From contig CM045762.1 of the NCBI GenBank assembly GCA_025200525.1, forward strand, positions 85,874,717 through 85,938,716: a stretch of 64,000 nt of DNA. Direction: 5' to 3'. The stretch's first letter is position 1; each line of letters opens with the position of its first letter. The position numbers and the translations under genes were made by a program. Positions 1 through 11,844 of this stretch are shown here, in pieces. Source of the DNA: Camellia lanceoleosa (taxonomy: Eukaryota > Streptophyta > Magnoliopsida > Ericales > Theaceae). The notes below the pieces were generated by a model, which ran no database searches, had not been told where the DNA came from, and worked only from the letters and a program-made list of their open reading frames with translations.

Positions 1-879
1 GCGCGGAGGAGGTACCACTACCCTTCCAGTGAGAGACCGATAAAGTGGGGATTTGGTAATGCTTGATATGCCTACTTGCAAACACCAGCCTAGAGATTAC
101 CTGAGTCGTATTTACCACCTTGGAATTTTATTGAAATTGTTGGATTAATGTATTTTCAAATTGGCATTGTGCATAAGATTTTCAAAATATGAGAAAAATA
201 TTTTGAGCATGACATGGCACATGCATTCATCTCATAAGACTGTATAAAATGTATTTAATGCTTTGTTAGATGTCATTATGAATTGTTTAATTATTTGATT
301 CAATTGACAAATGAGTAATTGAATGAATTGAAAAGGATGTCATGTTGCATTTGAGGCATGCTTCTTTATTTAAGTTAACTAGTTGTGGTTAATTAAATAA
401 ATTGGATTTAAGAGTTTATGTAATAGAATCATATGGTTTTGACATAATATAATTTCACGTATATGTATGAGTATCTTTGTACCCGCATATCTTCTAATGT
501 TTTAATATGAGATTGTTTGGTGAGCTAGTGGTTGCTCACCCCCTGCCTGTACATGTGTACATGGAATGCTTTTCAAATTTGAAGATCAAACAATGGGTTT
601 TACCATTTCATAAGTGTAATATAGTGATGGATTGTACTACTTTATTTGTTTATTTGGCTGAGTGCTTTTTTTTTTTTGTAAAGAGTAGTGTCCTCTCTTT
701 TATTGTAAGTCTCAGGGCATTCCTTTTATTCGTATGTAAATGTCTTTATTATATCATGAGAGGGAACATGTATATTTAATTATTTATCATTTCATCAAAG
801 GATGAATTGTCATTTGTAAATGAACTTACTTAATGAATATTGGTAATGTTATCCGAGTAATAAAATTTAGGGCGTGACA
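1..879. repeat. AT-rich LTR-like block, possible 3' end of an LTR
   Basis: No gene is visible. The block ends in GGGCGTGACA (870-879), the sort of CA-ending terminus found at the 3' end of many plant Ty3/gypsy LTRs, preceded by a pyrimidine-rich stretch around 530-550 and several AATAAA-like sites. The matching 5' end would lie upstream of the window, so no target-site duplication can be tested. The assignment rests on general resemblance only. Confidence 0.3.
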
Positions 880-1490
880 CCTATATATAATAGAAGCATA
901 AAAGTAGCTTTAGGTCTTACAAATCTAATCAAAAGTGTAGCTTTCACGCATTAAAGTCAAACAGACTGCTTAAGCAGTCAAAAGTTCGCTTAAGTGGGGA
1001 ATGATTGCTTGTAGGATCTTTGTTTTCTGAAATAGACTACTCGAGCGATAAAAACTACTCAAAAATAAATATCTAAATTTTGGAGTATTTAGTCCAATAT
1101 TGCTTAGTCATCTTGCTATCACATCAATCACGATTCTAAACATAGAGAAGGATGTCTCAATTAGAATAATTGAAAGTCAAATGCAAACCTATTATTACCA
1201 TGAGTTCGGAAACAATACAAGTATTAGGTAATGGGTACCAGTTAACATAAGCGAGTTGGGTTTATAACCCGTGATGCTACAATATAAGAACATTATTACC
1301 CTAAAAATTTAATAAATGTGTGTGTTTTACACATGACTTGATTTTTTTTATAAATTCCTAACAGAATTGTAACTAAAAGAGTTAAGTGTAATAAGATAAT
1401 ACTTTGAAGGGGTTAACTGTTGAATTTTGAAATATAGCAGAACAAAATGTAAACGAGTCATTATTGAGATCCCGGTTTTGACCCGACCTT
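880..1490. other. intergenic, no recognisable feature
   Basis: AT-rich sequence without a convincing coding frame. A few short palindromic motifs (CTTAAG and CTCGAG cores near 970-1040) foreshadow the denser array at 1648-1957 but nothing more can be supported. Confidence 0.4.
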
Positions 1491-1647
1491 TGTTATATTC
1501 CGGATTCTGGTTTCGTGGCTTAGTATTGTATCCATGTCTTGTTTTTCCTCCTTTAACTCTTTGAATTTGAGTTTTGGAATATGTTGGGCGTGTTTGGAAC
1601 AGGTTGGTTGCTTGTTGGTCTAAATTGTTGCTGTCTAGATTTTGGCT

Positions 1648-1957
1648 TCTTCACTCGAGCAAGGCTTCTTGTGCTTGAGCGAGCCTTGTGAAATTTGCTT
1701 CTTCGCTCGAGCGAGGTTTCTTACGCTCAAGCGAGTTTTGAGAGTTCTCAGGTTTCCTTCCAGATGCGGCATTTTATGGGAAGATGAAGTTCTTCGCTCG
1801 AGCGAGGCTTCTTGCTCTCGAGCGCGCTCGAGTGAGGGTGTGCGTCTGTGAAATACCTGAAGGTATGCATTCTACGCTCGAGCGACACTTTTTGCGCTCG
1901 AGTGAGGTCTCTTGTTGTGTCTGTTCGCTCGAGCGACAACTCTTTCGCTCAAGCAAA
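1648..1957. repeat. irregular array of CGCTCGAGCG palindromes
   Basis: At least ten copies of a core like CGCTCGAGCGAG occur here, several perfectly palindromic (for example near 1704, 1796, 1875 and 1925), others with CTCAAG or CTTGAG variants. Spacing is irregular (about 20-60 bp). The array lies inside the possible LTR at 1491-3632. Short ORFs seen here on both strands are a by-product of the repeat. Confidence 0.7.
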
Positions 1958-2353
1958 GGTCGCGTATATCAGTTCGCAGCTGAGTCATTTTACATCATTT
2001 TTTGATTTGATTTCTTCTAAAAATCCTAATTCGGTACACTCTCTCTCTAAAATACTCTCTCTACAAATATACCTAGATTTAGGGATCTCTCAACCCTAGT
2101 TCCTTTCATAAAAAGATAGAGCATCTTGTGGGCTTCTTTTTGATCCGAACAAAGTGAAATTTGGAGCATTTTTGAAGTTCTTCATCGTCTCCTTTGAGCT
2201 TCTACTCTTGAGGTAGGGATATTTTACACATTAATATGGTTTTTAACCCAGGTATTTGTTGTTATGTATAAATGGTGAGATTCGGGAAGGTTTTGGTAAA
2301 GTTAGGGTTTGGATTCAAAATTGAAAGAGGGGTTTTTATATTGGGCTCCGTGA

Positions 2354-2392
<39 letters not shown>
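2354..2392. repeat. (TA)n(TG)n microsatellite
   Basis: About ten TA dinucleotides run directly into about nine TG dinucleotides. Confidence 0.95.
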
Positions 2393-4488
2393 GGGTATTG
2401 AATATGAGGTTACATAGGTTAAAATGGTGAATTTGGCATTGGGGTTAATATTTGGAAAAGGGGGAGATTTGTCCTAATTTGAGTTAAATAAATTAAATTG
2501 TATATATAATGAAATTGATATGAAAAATATGCAATTGGGAGGTTACATAAATGAAAGGTATAGTTGGATTTGATAAATCACTCACCTATGGAAAATTTGA
2601 TAATTTATCTGTTGATAGATAGTATATCTGTTTAGAAATATCTATTTTGGGTTATCAGTGGAGGATAGCTTTGATTGTTGTAGAAACTGCATGAGGATTA
2701 AGTAAATTGAAACTAATCATTTGAATTATGTCGTTGAATATGACGGTTTGATTAAACCATTGAATATGAGATTTGGATAGTCATTGCATATGACAACGTC
2801 TTTAAATACATTGTATATGTATCTTTATTTGGGAGGCGATAGGGGATGTACTCCATAGTTTGGGAGGAGATAGGGAATGGACTCCATTTTAAAACTAAGT
2901 TGGCCAGAGTGTCCAAGGTCCCGAAATCTTATAATTATTGGTGCCGATTCCTTCGGATGTGAATTCCACAAAATGACATGTTGAAGTGTTTGAATAATAG
3001 ATATTGTTAAAGTGTGAACCAATGAATTGTAATTTCATTTGGTGTGTTTAGATGACAATGAACTTGACTCATAAATTGAATTAAAATGGATGGATGGAAA
3101 CGGATCGATATGTGAAAATCTACGTTGAATGGTCTTGGAAAGAATATAAGTTGGTCATGAACATTGAATATAATTATACTTGGCATTTATATCTTAGTTA
3201 AACTTCATATATTGTGTTGGTATATCTTTACTGGGTTTTGGCTCACCCTACTTGGGAAACCATTTTTCAGATACAAGTGACATGCCTCCTCCAAAGGCAT
3301 AGCTTGGGAGGATTAGGGGCTGAAGGCTTTATTTTTGTTATGATATGTTTAAATGTTTATTCAAGCCGATGGCTTTACATGTATAGAGCTTATGACTCTT
3401 CCTTTTGTTGTAACTAAGTGATAACTTGGAAAGATATAAACCCGTAGAACATTTATTTTGTTGTTATTAATCTACTATTATATGCTATAAATTCAGGATG
3501 AACATTTATGAATGTATAATGCATGTAATACCCCCTTTGTAATATAAATTCTGATGAATGAAGTATACCGTTTTATTATGTTCATAGATCTTATGGAATG
3601 AACTAATTGTATTACATTTTGGGGACGTTACAGTCATAGTTTAAGGGATTTACTGTAATGTACCCTTTTGAATATTTTATGTAACTCCATCTATCTAACT
3701 TATTAAAAAACATGTAAGATATAATTTTAGGATTGATATAAGTTTTATTTTTAGTTAAAAATAATGTTTTTATTATTATTTATTATTAAAATGAGTAAAT
3801 TAAAAATACATCTTCTGAAATTTGTTTAAAATGCAAATCATCTCTATGATTTTGAAAGTTATATTGTACCCCCTCAGGTTTTCTAATTTCATAACAAATG
3901 GACTCTTTTATTAATAAATCATTAAGTCAATTAACAATTTTTAATAATATCACAAATATATTTCAATTAATAATTTAAATAATTTTATTATTGTACAAGA
4001 GAACAGTTAAGAATTTCATTTTTTTCAGTTAATTATGTTAAATAAAAAATTCCGACAATGGAATATTTATAATTTTCTAATCATAAGAGTCAATCCATAT
4101 TTAAAGTAAATTTCATGAAGTACATTCGATATTTTTGTTAATGGTAAAAAAAATTTATGGTTTAAGTACTTAAAATTAAGTATAATTTTTTTATCTAATG
4201 ATCGATACTGTTTGGTGTAGCTAATTATTAATTAATTGACAATCCAAAAATAAAAACTAGAAGCACCCCGCAGTTAGCTTTTGAAAATAATTTTTTTTTT
4301 CAATTTATTTAAATTACTTTTATCTAATAAATTATAATAAAAATTACATCAAACAATTTGACATACACCTTCAAAATAAATAAATAAATAACCTATAAAC
4401 AAATAAAATTGCACCAAATCCCATCATGTAATATCATTTTGAAAAATATTAGCAATACCAACAAAATTATCAAGAAATTTATCGTTTA

Positions 4489-4518
4489 CGTAAGTGTAGG
4501 GTCTACACTACACTTATG
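4489..4518. repeat. small imperfect hairpin
   Basis: CGTAAGTGTAGGG on the left pairs with CACTACACTTATG on the right, 11 of 13 positions, around a short loop. Confidence 0.5.
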
Positions 4519-4854
4519 TGAGATAGTATTTTTATAAATTTTTTGATAAAAAATCAAAAAAATAGAGATATTACATAAAAGTGAAAGGAAAAAATTTTTA
4601 CTAACACATAAAGGTGGGTTTGAATGGACGAATTAGATAAGGGAAGATTAGAATCTATCGGATTTAAATCTTGAGACTGTGAATTCCCTGGACTATTTGG
4701 TTGAATTGGATGTGTATCCCATATTTGTTTTCTCATGGGATTAGATGTTTGGAAAGAACTATTTTTAGTGAATCCAATTTTTGGTTGGACGGACTGGATA
4801 GAATAAATGAACAAAACCCTATTTTACCCTTTTTATATTGTTTCCTAAGTAATA

Positions 4855-5275
4855 GCAATATTAAACATATTTTTAATATTTTAATTATTTTTAGCTAGAT
4901 TAAATAAAAATTTATTTTATTTTATTTTTTACACAATTAATTAAATTTATTTTTTTAAAATTAAATAAATAAAATATCAATAAAAATATATGCTATTTTT
5001 TAATTAAAATTTTAAATAAATTTGTTTTAAAAAATAATATTAATTAAATAATGAAATCAAATAAAACATCTATTAAAATTTAAATAATGAAATTAAATAA
5101 AATATAAACAAAATTTTAAAATAAAATATCAATAAAATATCTATAAAAAATTATTTTAAAAAATTAAATAAATAAAACATCAATAAAAACTTAAATAAAA
5201 TTATTTTATTTTTAAATTGAGACATTTAAATTTTATTAAATTTTACTAAATATAATACATAATTAAATAGTAGAG
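4855..5275. other. extremely AT-rich tract
   Basis: About 420 bp made almost wholly of A and T with recurring AAATAAAA and TTAATTAAA blocks. It could serve as a matrix-attachment-like or nucleosome-poor tract, but that is inference from composition. Confidence 0.45.
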
Positions 5276-6121
5276 GGTCAAAATAATCATTTCATCACCT
5301 AATTCCAGCAGTAAATAGTCTCATGAAAATTATCCCACACCCTTCGAATAATATAATCCCACATATAGAAAATAAGAAATCCAACCGGACTCCATATCCG
5401 GTAAACTAAAAAAAATCAAATGCCAAATAAATTTTTTTCCCAAATTATAATCTTAACAATAAATAATTGCCTCCTAATTCCCCAATCAAATGCACCAGAG
5501 TACAACCATTTCATGTGCCCCCACTAAAAACACACTTGCACCCATATTTATACTAATTGTTTTTTCACTCCCCCAGCTGGTAATTTCCTAAAAAACATTT
5601 GGTCTAGCAAAACCACATACGGCAGCTCAAGGTGACGACGAGTATACCAAAGGCGGAGAGCGGCGGATTTTCGGCAGCCGGTGCGGCTGAGATTCTCGAA
5701 TGTGTTTTGGTTGACATTATGTGGATTGGTGGTTTTGTTGTTCATTGTTTTGTTGAGTCGGGAGAGCCGGCCGGAATCGAGATCGGGATTAACGAAGGTA
5801 ACGATCTGTTACTGTGTTTTTTGTGCTTAATTGAACATTAGTACTCTGTTTGGTAGCTGAGAAAATGCAGAAATGAAAGGACATTTGAATTATGAATCGT
5901 AGATCCCTAATTGGGAATCACTTAATTAAACATCTTTTTTTGTTTTGTTTTGTTTTGTTTTTATTAAATATTTTTTGTTTATTTTTGATCAAACTAGTTT
6001 CTATTTAACCCTAAAAAAAAAAAAAAAACAACCAGAATACAAGTTGTGAAAACTCAACCGAAGACATTGTGGATCTATTATGACATTATTGTGAAGAAAC
6101 AACTATTTTGTATCTGCTTTT

Positions 6122-6371
6122 GTGCCTGTTTGGCACAGCTTATAATCAGCTTATTCCAGCTTTCAGCTTAATTTAAGCTATTTTGATGTGTTTGGTTTAG
6201 CTTATAGCTTATAGCTTATAGTTTTTTGGAAGTCAGAAATCAGCTTATTCTTTGAGTGGGGCAGGAGATGCTTTAAGAATAAGCTGGAAATCAGCTTAAG
6301 CTGAAAGTTATAAGCTATAAGCTGTTTAGGCATAAGCTATAAGCAGTTTTCCACAGCTCTACCAAACAGCA
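6122..6371. mobile_element. hAT-like foldback MITE
   Basis: Terminal inverted repeats read GTGCCTGTTTGGCACAGCT on the left and, reversed, TGCTGTTTGGTAGAGCTGT on the right, with further inverted complementarity inside (AGCTTATAGCTTATAG against TTATAAGCTATAAGC). The 250-bp body has no coding capacity. CTTTT flanks it directly on both sides (6117-6121 and 6372-6376) as a likely target-site duplication. Two relatives lie at 38319 and 39143. Confidence 0.7.
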
Positions 6372-6376
6372 CTTTT

Positions 6377-8787
6377 ATATCATTTATGATGCATTTAGTG
6401 TAGCTGCATTTCAAGCACCTTCTATATAGGTTGTCATCTTTAGAAATGCTTGTGTTTTTCGCCTATAAACTATGATAGAGAAATTTTGTGCCTTCAAATT
6501 CGAGGGAAAAAATGAAATGAAAATTTTGGAGATCTAACAAGTTGTAAACACTAAGAATAAAGTAGAAGGGTGTTTTGCAATAAAGAACGTATGGTATGCT
6601 AATAGTTTTGGACAAAGGATAAGATACTGCGAGGAGAAGAGGATAATAGTATAATACTAGTGATCTTTTTGTTCAAAGGTGGAAGCAGTAAACATTAGAT
6701 ATGATAATATTTGAGAAAGTTTATGAGAAGTAGAAAATATAATATAGGCAATGAATTGAGGTATAATTTGCACAACAAAATACTAAAAAATTGTAGTGAG
6801 GTTAACTTAAAAGAAACCCTGTCATGATGAGTTTTTTGCTTTAACTGGCAGTGTTTGGAAACATAGGGGAGGTACATCAAGTGCATAGATCTTGAGAACG
6901 GTAATTGGTAATATGTGATCTTAGATTTGTTGCACGGTTTGGCTTCCTTATAATCAATGTGCACGTTAAAGAGACATGGTTGAATAAAATATATATATTT
7001 TTTCCTTATCATCTCAAAAGATTATGATATCTTCAGTTTCAAATGCATGGTGATGGAATCATGAATTTTGGAAGTTTGTTTGGGCAAGAAAAGAGAATAT
7101 TTAAAAACTATGTGACAAGGATAACAATTTATTGAGATGTTGATATGTAAAGGCTAAAGGGGGCTTTTAGAAAGCAAAAAAGTGATACCAAGAGATAGAA
7201 GCAAAGACATTGTACTAATTGGCACTTAAGTAATTGTATTGAAAGACTACAAGCACTCAGGCACAAAGAAAGTTGAAATTTGTAGTGGGGAAATAGTAGC
7301 AACTCAAATTCCAAAAGATGAGATTATTCTATGTGATTGGGCCCTAATCTTATAGTCAGTTTTTGGTTGAAAATATTTTGCTTATAAAAAATAAAAAAAC
7401 CTGAGAAAATGATAAATCAGTAAGCACAATAGTAAACAACACCTATAAGGATGTAAACAATGAAGAACATGGGTAAAGGCCACAAAGAAGAGATCTCCAA
7501 GGCTAAATAGATACCAATAGATAGCAGCAAAGATATTATTGTACTAATTGGCACCTAAGGCTGAGTAATTGTATTGAAAGACTACAAGCACTCAGACACA
7601 AAGAAAGTTGAAATCTGTAGTGGGAAAATAGTTGCAACTCCTATTCCAAAAGATGAGATTATTCTGTGGTGGGGCCCTAAAGAGCATCAAGAAGTGATCT
7701 CTATGGTCAAATGATTTATAGAAAATCATACCTCCTCCAGAGTTGGTTACCATAGAAAGCTCTAGAGACAGAAGCTCAACTAGAAAGAAACCTCTTAACC
7801 TCTAATTCCAAAGTTTTCTAGTACTTGGGGGCAAAAAACATCGCCAAACTAGGTTGAAGTTGGCTCCTTGAGCAAAAAATTACCTAAAAGAAAATAATGA
7901 CACCTCTTCCAGTAAGTAGCAACTACTAATTGGTGGCCATAAGCATGTAAGGGTATTTACTGTTTAACATGTTGCTATTGGGTAAGTAGCATTTGCTAGA
8001 TTGCTTCCTTTAGTAGAACATGGTTTCAATAACTTTCCTAGCTTGTTTCGATTTCATCCAAACTTGGGTTTCCACATTATTTATATGGTTGGAAAGCTTG
8101 AAAATGTACTTTGAAACCAAGTTTTTAATTGGTTATTGAATCCTTAACTTTTTCATTTTAAATTGGATCAACACCCATTTTATAGGCATTTAGAGCTAGT
8201 TTATAGTACTAAAGGATGGTGGAAACCAAATTTGAAAAATAAAAACTTTTTCACTTAAAATAATGACTAAAATCAAATCCTTCTAAATGCCACCGGTGTT
8301 AGTTTGGTCATTATTCGTAAGTCATCTTTTCACAATTTTTAGTTTAGAGATTCATTCCTAGGAATCAACTAAGGTCTACAACCATTCATAGAATTTTTCT
8401 TGAGTTTGTGATCACTTCAAAGAATCTTGGTTGTAGTCTCATTGTAATTTGAGCCTTTTGTGTTTTTGCCATCCAAAAGAAGGTGTCTTAGATTTATTTC
8501 AGGTCAAAATGGACCTTAATTTCATATGGGTTTTGAAATTCCGTGTACTCCCAAAGATTAAGTCTCCTTTCTAATCAGGTAAAAATTCTTAGACATCAAT
8601 TACAAATATAAAAGACATCCATGTTTAGATTGCGATATATGTTGTTTAGATATTGAAATAAAACGGGTTAATTACAGGGACCGCCCTTGAGGCTTCTGAT
8701 CACTGCAGACCTCCCTTGTAGTTTCCGAAATAACTTTGCCCTCCATTTTATGACAATATATAAGAACCTCCCCTTTGTTATGCAATC
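6377..8787. other. intergenic DNA with one direct duplication
   Basis: No credible gene on either strand. The only internal structure is the direct repeat at 7184-7680. The last 130 bp (from about 8665) look like a repeat often seen near plant transposon ends, into which the element at 8796 inserted. Confidence 0.45.
7184..7680. repeat. direct duplication, about 160-bp unit, 325-bp offset
   Basis: The stretch 7184-7344 recurs at about 7507-7680 with scattered substitutions and small indels. Both copies share AAGACTACAAGCACTCAG and CCAAAAGATGAGATTATTCT. The copies are separated by unrelated sequence. No coding frame runs through both. Confidence 0.75.
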
Positions 8788-9104
8788 ATTAGAGTCTTTG
8801 TTGCACGGACACGGACATGGACACAGGACACGACACGGACACGGACACGTGGATACGCAAATTTTCAAAAAAAGGGGGACACGACACGCTGGGGACACGT
8901 TTAATATATATAATTTTATTTATTTATTATATGTCTAAAATCAAAAAAAAAAAATTATTAGTTCCTATACAATTATAATAATAAAATTAATAAACATATT
9001 TCTAAATTTTTTTAATAAAAGTTGATTTTTTTAAAATAAAAATAATTTATTCTATTAATTTTAGGTTTAATAAAAATAAAGATAAAAAAAAAGAAAAAAA
9101 AAGG

Positions 9105-9108
<4 letters not shown>

Positions 9109-9144
<36 letters not shown>
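9109..9144. repeat. (GA)n microsatellite
   Basis: About 18 GA dinucleotides inside the hAT-like element. Confidence 0.95.
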
Positions 9145-9149
<5 letters not shown>

Positions 9150-9566
9150 TGAAATCAGGAAATAAAAGGAAGGGAGAGAAACGTGAGGAGAAAAAGAGAG
9201 AGAAGTGAAAAGAATAGAGTGAAATCAAAAAGAGATAACAGAAGAAGAAAAGAGAGACGAACCAGAGAAGATGAAGTAGAGAAGAAGACGAACAGAGAAG
9301 ATGAAGGATAGAGAAGGAAGCAGAGCAGAGAAGACGAAGAAGATTACCTCAGGTTAGGGCTTCTTTGATTCGTCTCTTTTAAACAGATTAGGGCTTTTTC
9401 GTTCAATCAATCTCTCCCTCGATCTCTTTCCCTCTCTCCAACAACTTAGGGTTCTTCGATCCGTGTCCAGAAAGTGTCATCGCGTGTCCACTGCGTGTCC
9501 AACTGAAAAAATTCAAAAAAAAAAAAAAAAAAGATGACACATTAGAGAGAGTGTCGGACATGTGTC

Positions 9567-9684
9567 TGTGAAGCGAAGTCCCACATCGCTTGAGTACTAA
9601 AGTAATAATAAGCATATAAGCGTGATGACACCCTTACCTTAATAGCTAGCTTTTGGGATGAGTTCTACCCAAGACCGTGTAACA
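9567..9684 (+). repeat. TRIM 5' LTR
   Basis: 118 bp, TG...CA boundaries, followed directly by the primer-binding site. Confidence 0.9.
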
Positions 9685-9697
9685 TGGTATCAAAGCC
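9685..9697 (+). other. TRIM primer-binding site (tRNA-Met type)
   Basis: TGGTATCAAAGCC directly abuts the 5' LTR. The usual plant initiator tRNA-Met site reads TGGTATCAGAGCC, one difference. Confidence 0.85.
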
Positions 9698-9767
9698 AGA
9701 GTACTCAAGGATGGGTAAGGTGCGTGTCTCTGGCCTACATGCCGCAAGTGCCGCCGAGTGAGCACGC

Positions 9768-9783
9768 TGGGGGTGGGTGAGGG
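9768..9783 (+). other. TRIM polypurine-like tract
   Basis: A G-rich stretch, GCTGGGGGTGGGTGAGGG, ends at the first base of the 3' LTR, where plus-strand priming would occur. It contains two T residues, so the match is imperfect. Confidence 0.6.
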
Positions 9784-9901
9784 TGTGAAGCGAAGTCCCA
9801 CATCGCCTAAGTACTAAAATAATATTAAGTATATAAGCGTGAGGGCATCCTCACCTTAATAGCTAGCTTTTGGGATGAGTTCTACCCAAGACCGTGTAAC
9901 A
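9784..9901 (+). repeat. TRIM 3' LTR
   Basis: 118 bp, same ends as the 5' LTR, followed by the second GTGTC target duplication. Confidence 0.9.
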
Positions 9902-9997
9902 GTGTCCACAACGTGTCCGACGCGTGTCCATGTCTGACACGTGTCCAACACTCATATGCCAGCCCTGAGAACATGTCGGTGCTTCATAGATTAGAGT

Positions 9998-11169
9998 TGT
10001 TAACTAAATCATATGATGTTATCAAGTTTGAGTTTCTAAACACCAAAAGTTCCGTTTTTCTAGCAATGCAAAAACAAAAATAGCATTTTTTATTCCACTA
10101 CCAAACACCCCCAACCCCATCATTGCCCTTGCATCCAAACACCACCTTTTTCATTGGACCAATTCTCTGCCAAACTCATAGACACCCCAAGAATTCTCTC
10201 TCTCAATTCTGTAATGAGCTCAACAACCTACAAGAATTCTTTTACTCTTTCAACAATGACGTAGCTCTTCATCAAATCCCATTTGTTCTTAACCATGGTC
10301 ATCAATATGCATCTAACCTTTTTGTTTTCTTGAACAAGCTACTAACTTGTTTTGATTACCTTTTTGCTCTAAATCCACCACACATCGCAGCAAATACACT
10401 TCTCCACCCCAAACCCATCACAACCCACAACCAAAATGGCTCACCAACTTCGAAAATAATAACTTGTTGGTTGGTGCAAGAAAAAAAAGGAGAGGTTTAG
10501 ATTTGAAGTCCAAGACTCCTGGTTGAGAATTGGACCCTACGACCTAGAGTTCTTGCATCTCTAATATCCAACACCATCTTCTGTTGTAGAATGAATTCAA
10601 TGAGAAAACTACTCAAACTACTAAGTTGAATTATTTTTAGAAGCAGATAGAGATATTCTGTATCACATGGACTCTTCTATTTCCCTCAGAGTACCCGTGT
10701 CCACCGGATGATGACATGGGTAAGGGTGTGGGATCTGTCCGACTCTCGTACCCAAATTAGACACTTGGATCCTTTAATTTGTTACGACATATGAAGAAGA
10801 AAAAATTCACATTTGCTAGTAAAACAATATTTTTAGCATCTCACATGAATTAGATATAGAAATTTCATATTTTTCCTGAATCCTATTTAATTTCTAGTAT
10901 ATTTCTACATGATTTACAATATGAAATATATGTGTACATGATGTGTCCTCGTACCCATATCCAATTTTGGATATTATCCCAAGATCTTAAGATTTAAATT
11001 TATGAAAGTGTGACTCTTGGATATACACTTGCACCCGATACTCATACCCAAGTCCATGTAACATAGGAGATATTCAGCTTAAAATAATAGTTGGCATTTT
11101 CTTGATGTTTTCTCCTAGCTAATCTAGAGCTTTCTAATACATTCCATTATAAATCCCCATACTTGGTGC
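9998..11169. other. intergenic DNA, one weak ORF
   Basis: Mostly AT-rich sequence. A frame at about 10123-10500 on the plus strand is open for some 125 codons but starts at a non-ATG codon, has no domain I recognise and no clear codon signature. I do not call it a gene. The segment from about 11110 onward belongs to the block shared with the second F-box copy (43270 onward). Confidence 0.4.
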
Positions 11170-11408
11170 ACAGGTGCTTTGAGTAATGAAAACCCATGAC
11201 AGATCTTTGTGACTTGAAAAGCATAATTATCATTCATATACCACAAAACAATGTGCAACAGGATACACAATGCAATAATATGTCCAGACTCTCCAGATTA
11301 CATGCACAAGGCATTTGACATACAGAAGGACTTGTTTCTGAATAGCCCAGGACAAGGAAAACAATATCAACCACAATTTCTTCAGTAGTGTGAAAAATCA
11401 ACTTATCA

Positions 11409-11411
<3 letters not shown>

Positions 11412-11482
<71 letters not shown>
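11412..11482. repeat. (GT)n(GA)n compound microsatellite
   Basis: About 19 GT repeats followed directly by about 16 GA repeats. The corresponding place in the second F-box copy (near 43490) holds an A-run instead. Confidence 0.95.
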
Positions 11483-11487
<5 letters not shown>

Positions 11488-11844
11488 AACAAAATTTAGT
11501 TTAGCTACCCAAACCTGATGAAGAACAAGTAACAAACATCTCTTTGTAAAAATTGGATTACAAATGACAATTAATATAATCATATAGCAACTCGGCACAT
11601 AGCAATATGAATATGTCAAAAGCATTAAAAGGAGAGTGCGTTTGAGTTTGTGTGTGCATTGACACAATGTCAAGGTATAAAGAACATAGTTGTGATTTAC
11701 CCTCAGACATCTAAAATAGTGCATAAAGTAACAAAAGATATCTCACTCTTGCCTCTCACATCCTTCTTTGCTGTCACTTGCTTCTTCATAACTGTTTCTC
11801 TTTCAACTGTATGTCTTGCTCTCTAGGAAGTTGGAAGCAGAACA

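Larger units (their letters stand above)
1491..3632. repeat. possible degenerate solo LTR
   Basis: The block starts TGTTATATTCCGG and ends TTTGGGGACGTTACA. The start could be a decayed inverse of the end (expected TGTAACGTCCC), which is how many plant gypsy LTRs are bounded. It holds an array of CTCGAG palindromes, a TA/TG microsatellite and a 31-bp imperfect duplication near 2830-2886. I found no matching target-site duplication in the 5 bp on either side and no internal retroelement region, so a solo LTR is an inference from the ends only. Confidence 0.3.
3633..6116. other. AT-rich intergenic DNA
   Basis: No credible gene. It contains a very AT-rich core (4855-5275), a small hairpin at 4489-4518, a decayed transposon-end-like stretch near 4208-4360 (starting CTGTTTGGTG and ending ATCAAACAATTTG, similar to the MITE family at 6122), a TTTTG pentanucleotide run at 5934-5962 and an A-run at 6013-6029. 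A short ORF at 5632-5841 has no recognisable domain. Confidence 0.5.
9567..9901 (+). mobile_element. complete TRIM retroelement
   Basis: A 335-bp terminal-repeat retrotransposon in miniature. Two LTRs of 118 bp each start TGTGAAGCG and end CCGTGTAACA. Immediately after the left LTR is TGGTATCAAAGCC, a near match to the primer-binding site complementary to initiator tRNA-Met. A G-rich purine tract lies just before the right LTR. The 5-bp target-site duplication GTGTC flanks it exactly (9562-9566 and 9902-9906), and joining these restores the host repeat. It has no protein coding, so it would need another retrotransposon's enzymes. The LTRs differ at only about ten sites, so insertion is not very old. 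Confidence 0.92.
8796..9989. mobile_element. hAT-like non-autonomous transposon with GACACG subterminal arrays
   Basis: The ends are imperfect inverted repeats (left CTTTGTTGCACGGACACG, right reversed CTATGAAGCACCGACATG, 13 of 18 identical). An 8-bp direct duplication ATTAGAGT flanks the element exactly (8788-8795 and 9990-9997), as expected of hAT elements. Arrays of GGACACG occur near the left end and their reverse CGTGTCC near the right end, likely transposase-binding subterminal repeats by analogy with hAT elements. The middle (9090-9470) is purine-rich and resembles a gene leader, possibly captured, but has no protein. A TRIM retroelement is nested at 9567-9901. Confidence 0.7.

Noticed and set aside
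9685..9697. tRNA gene suggested by the tRNA-Met-like string
   Set aside because: Only 13 bp of complementarity next to an LTR; it is a primer-binding site, no cloverleaf.
10123..10500. 125-codon plus-strand ORF
   Set aside because: Starts at a non-ATG codon, no recognised domain, and low-complexity neighbours; not called a gene.
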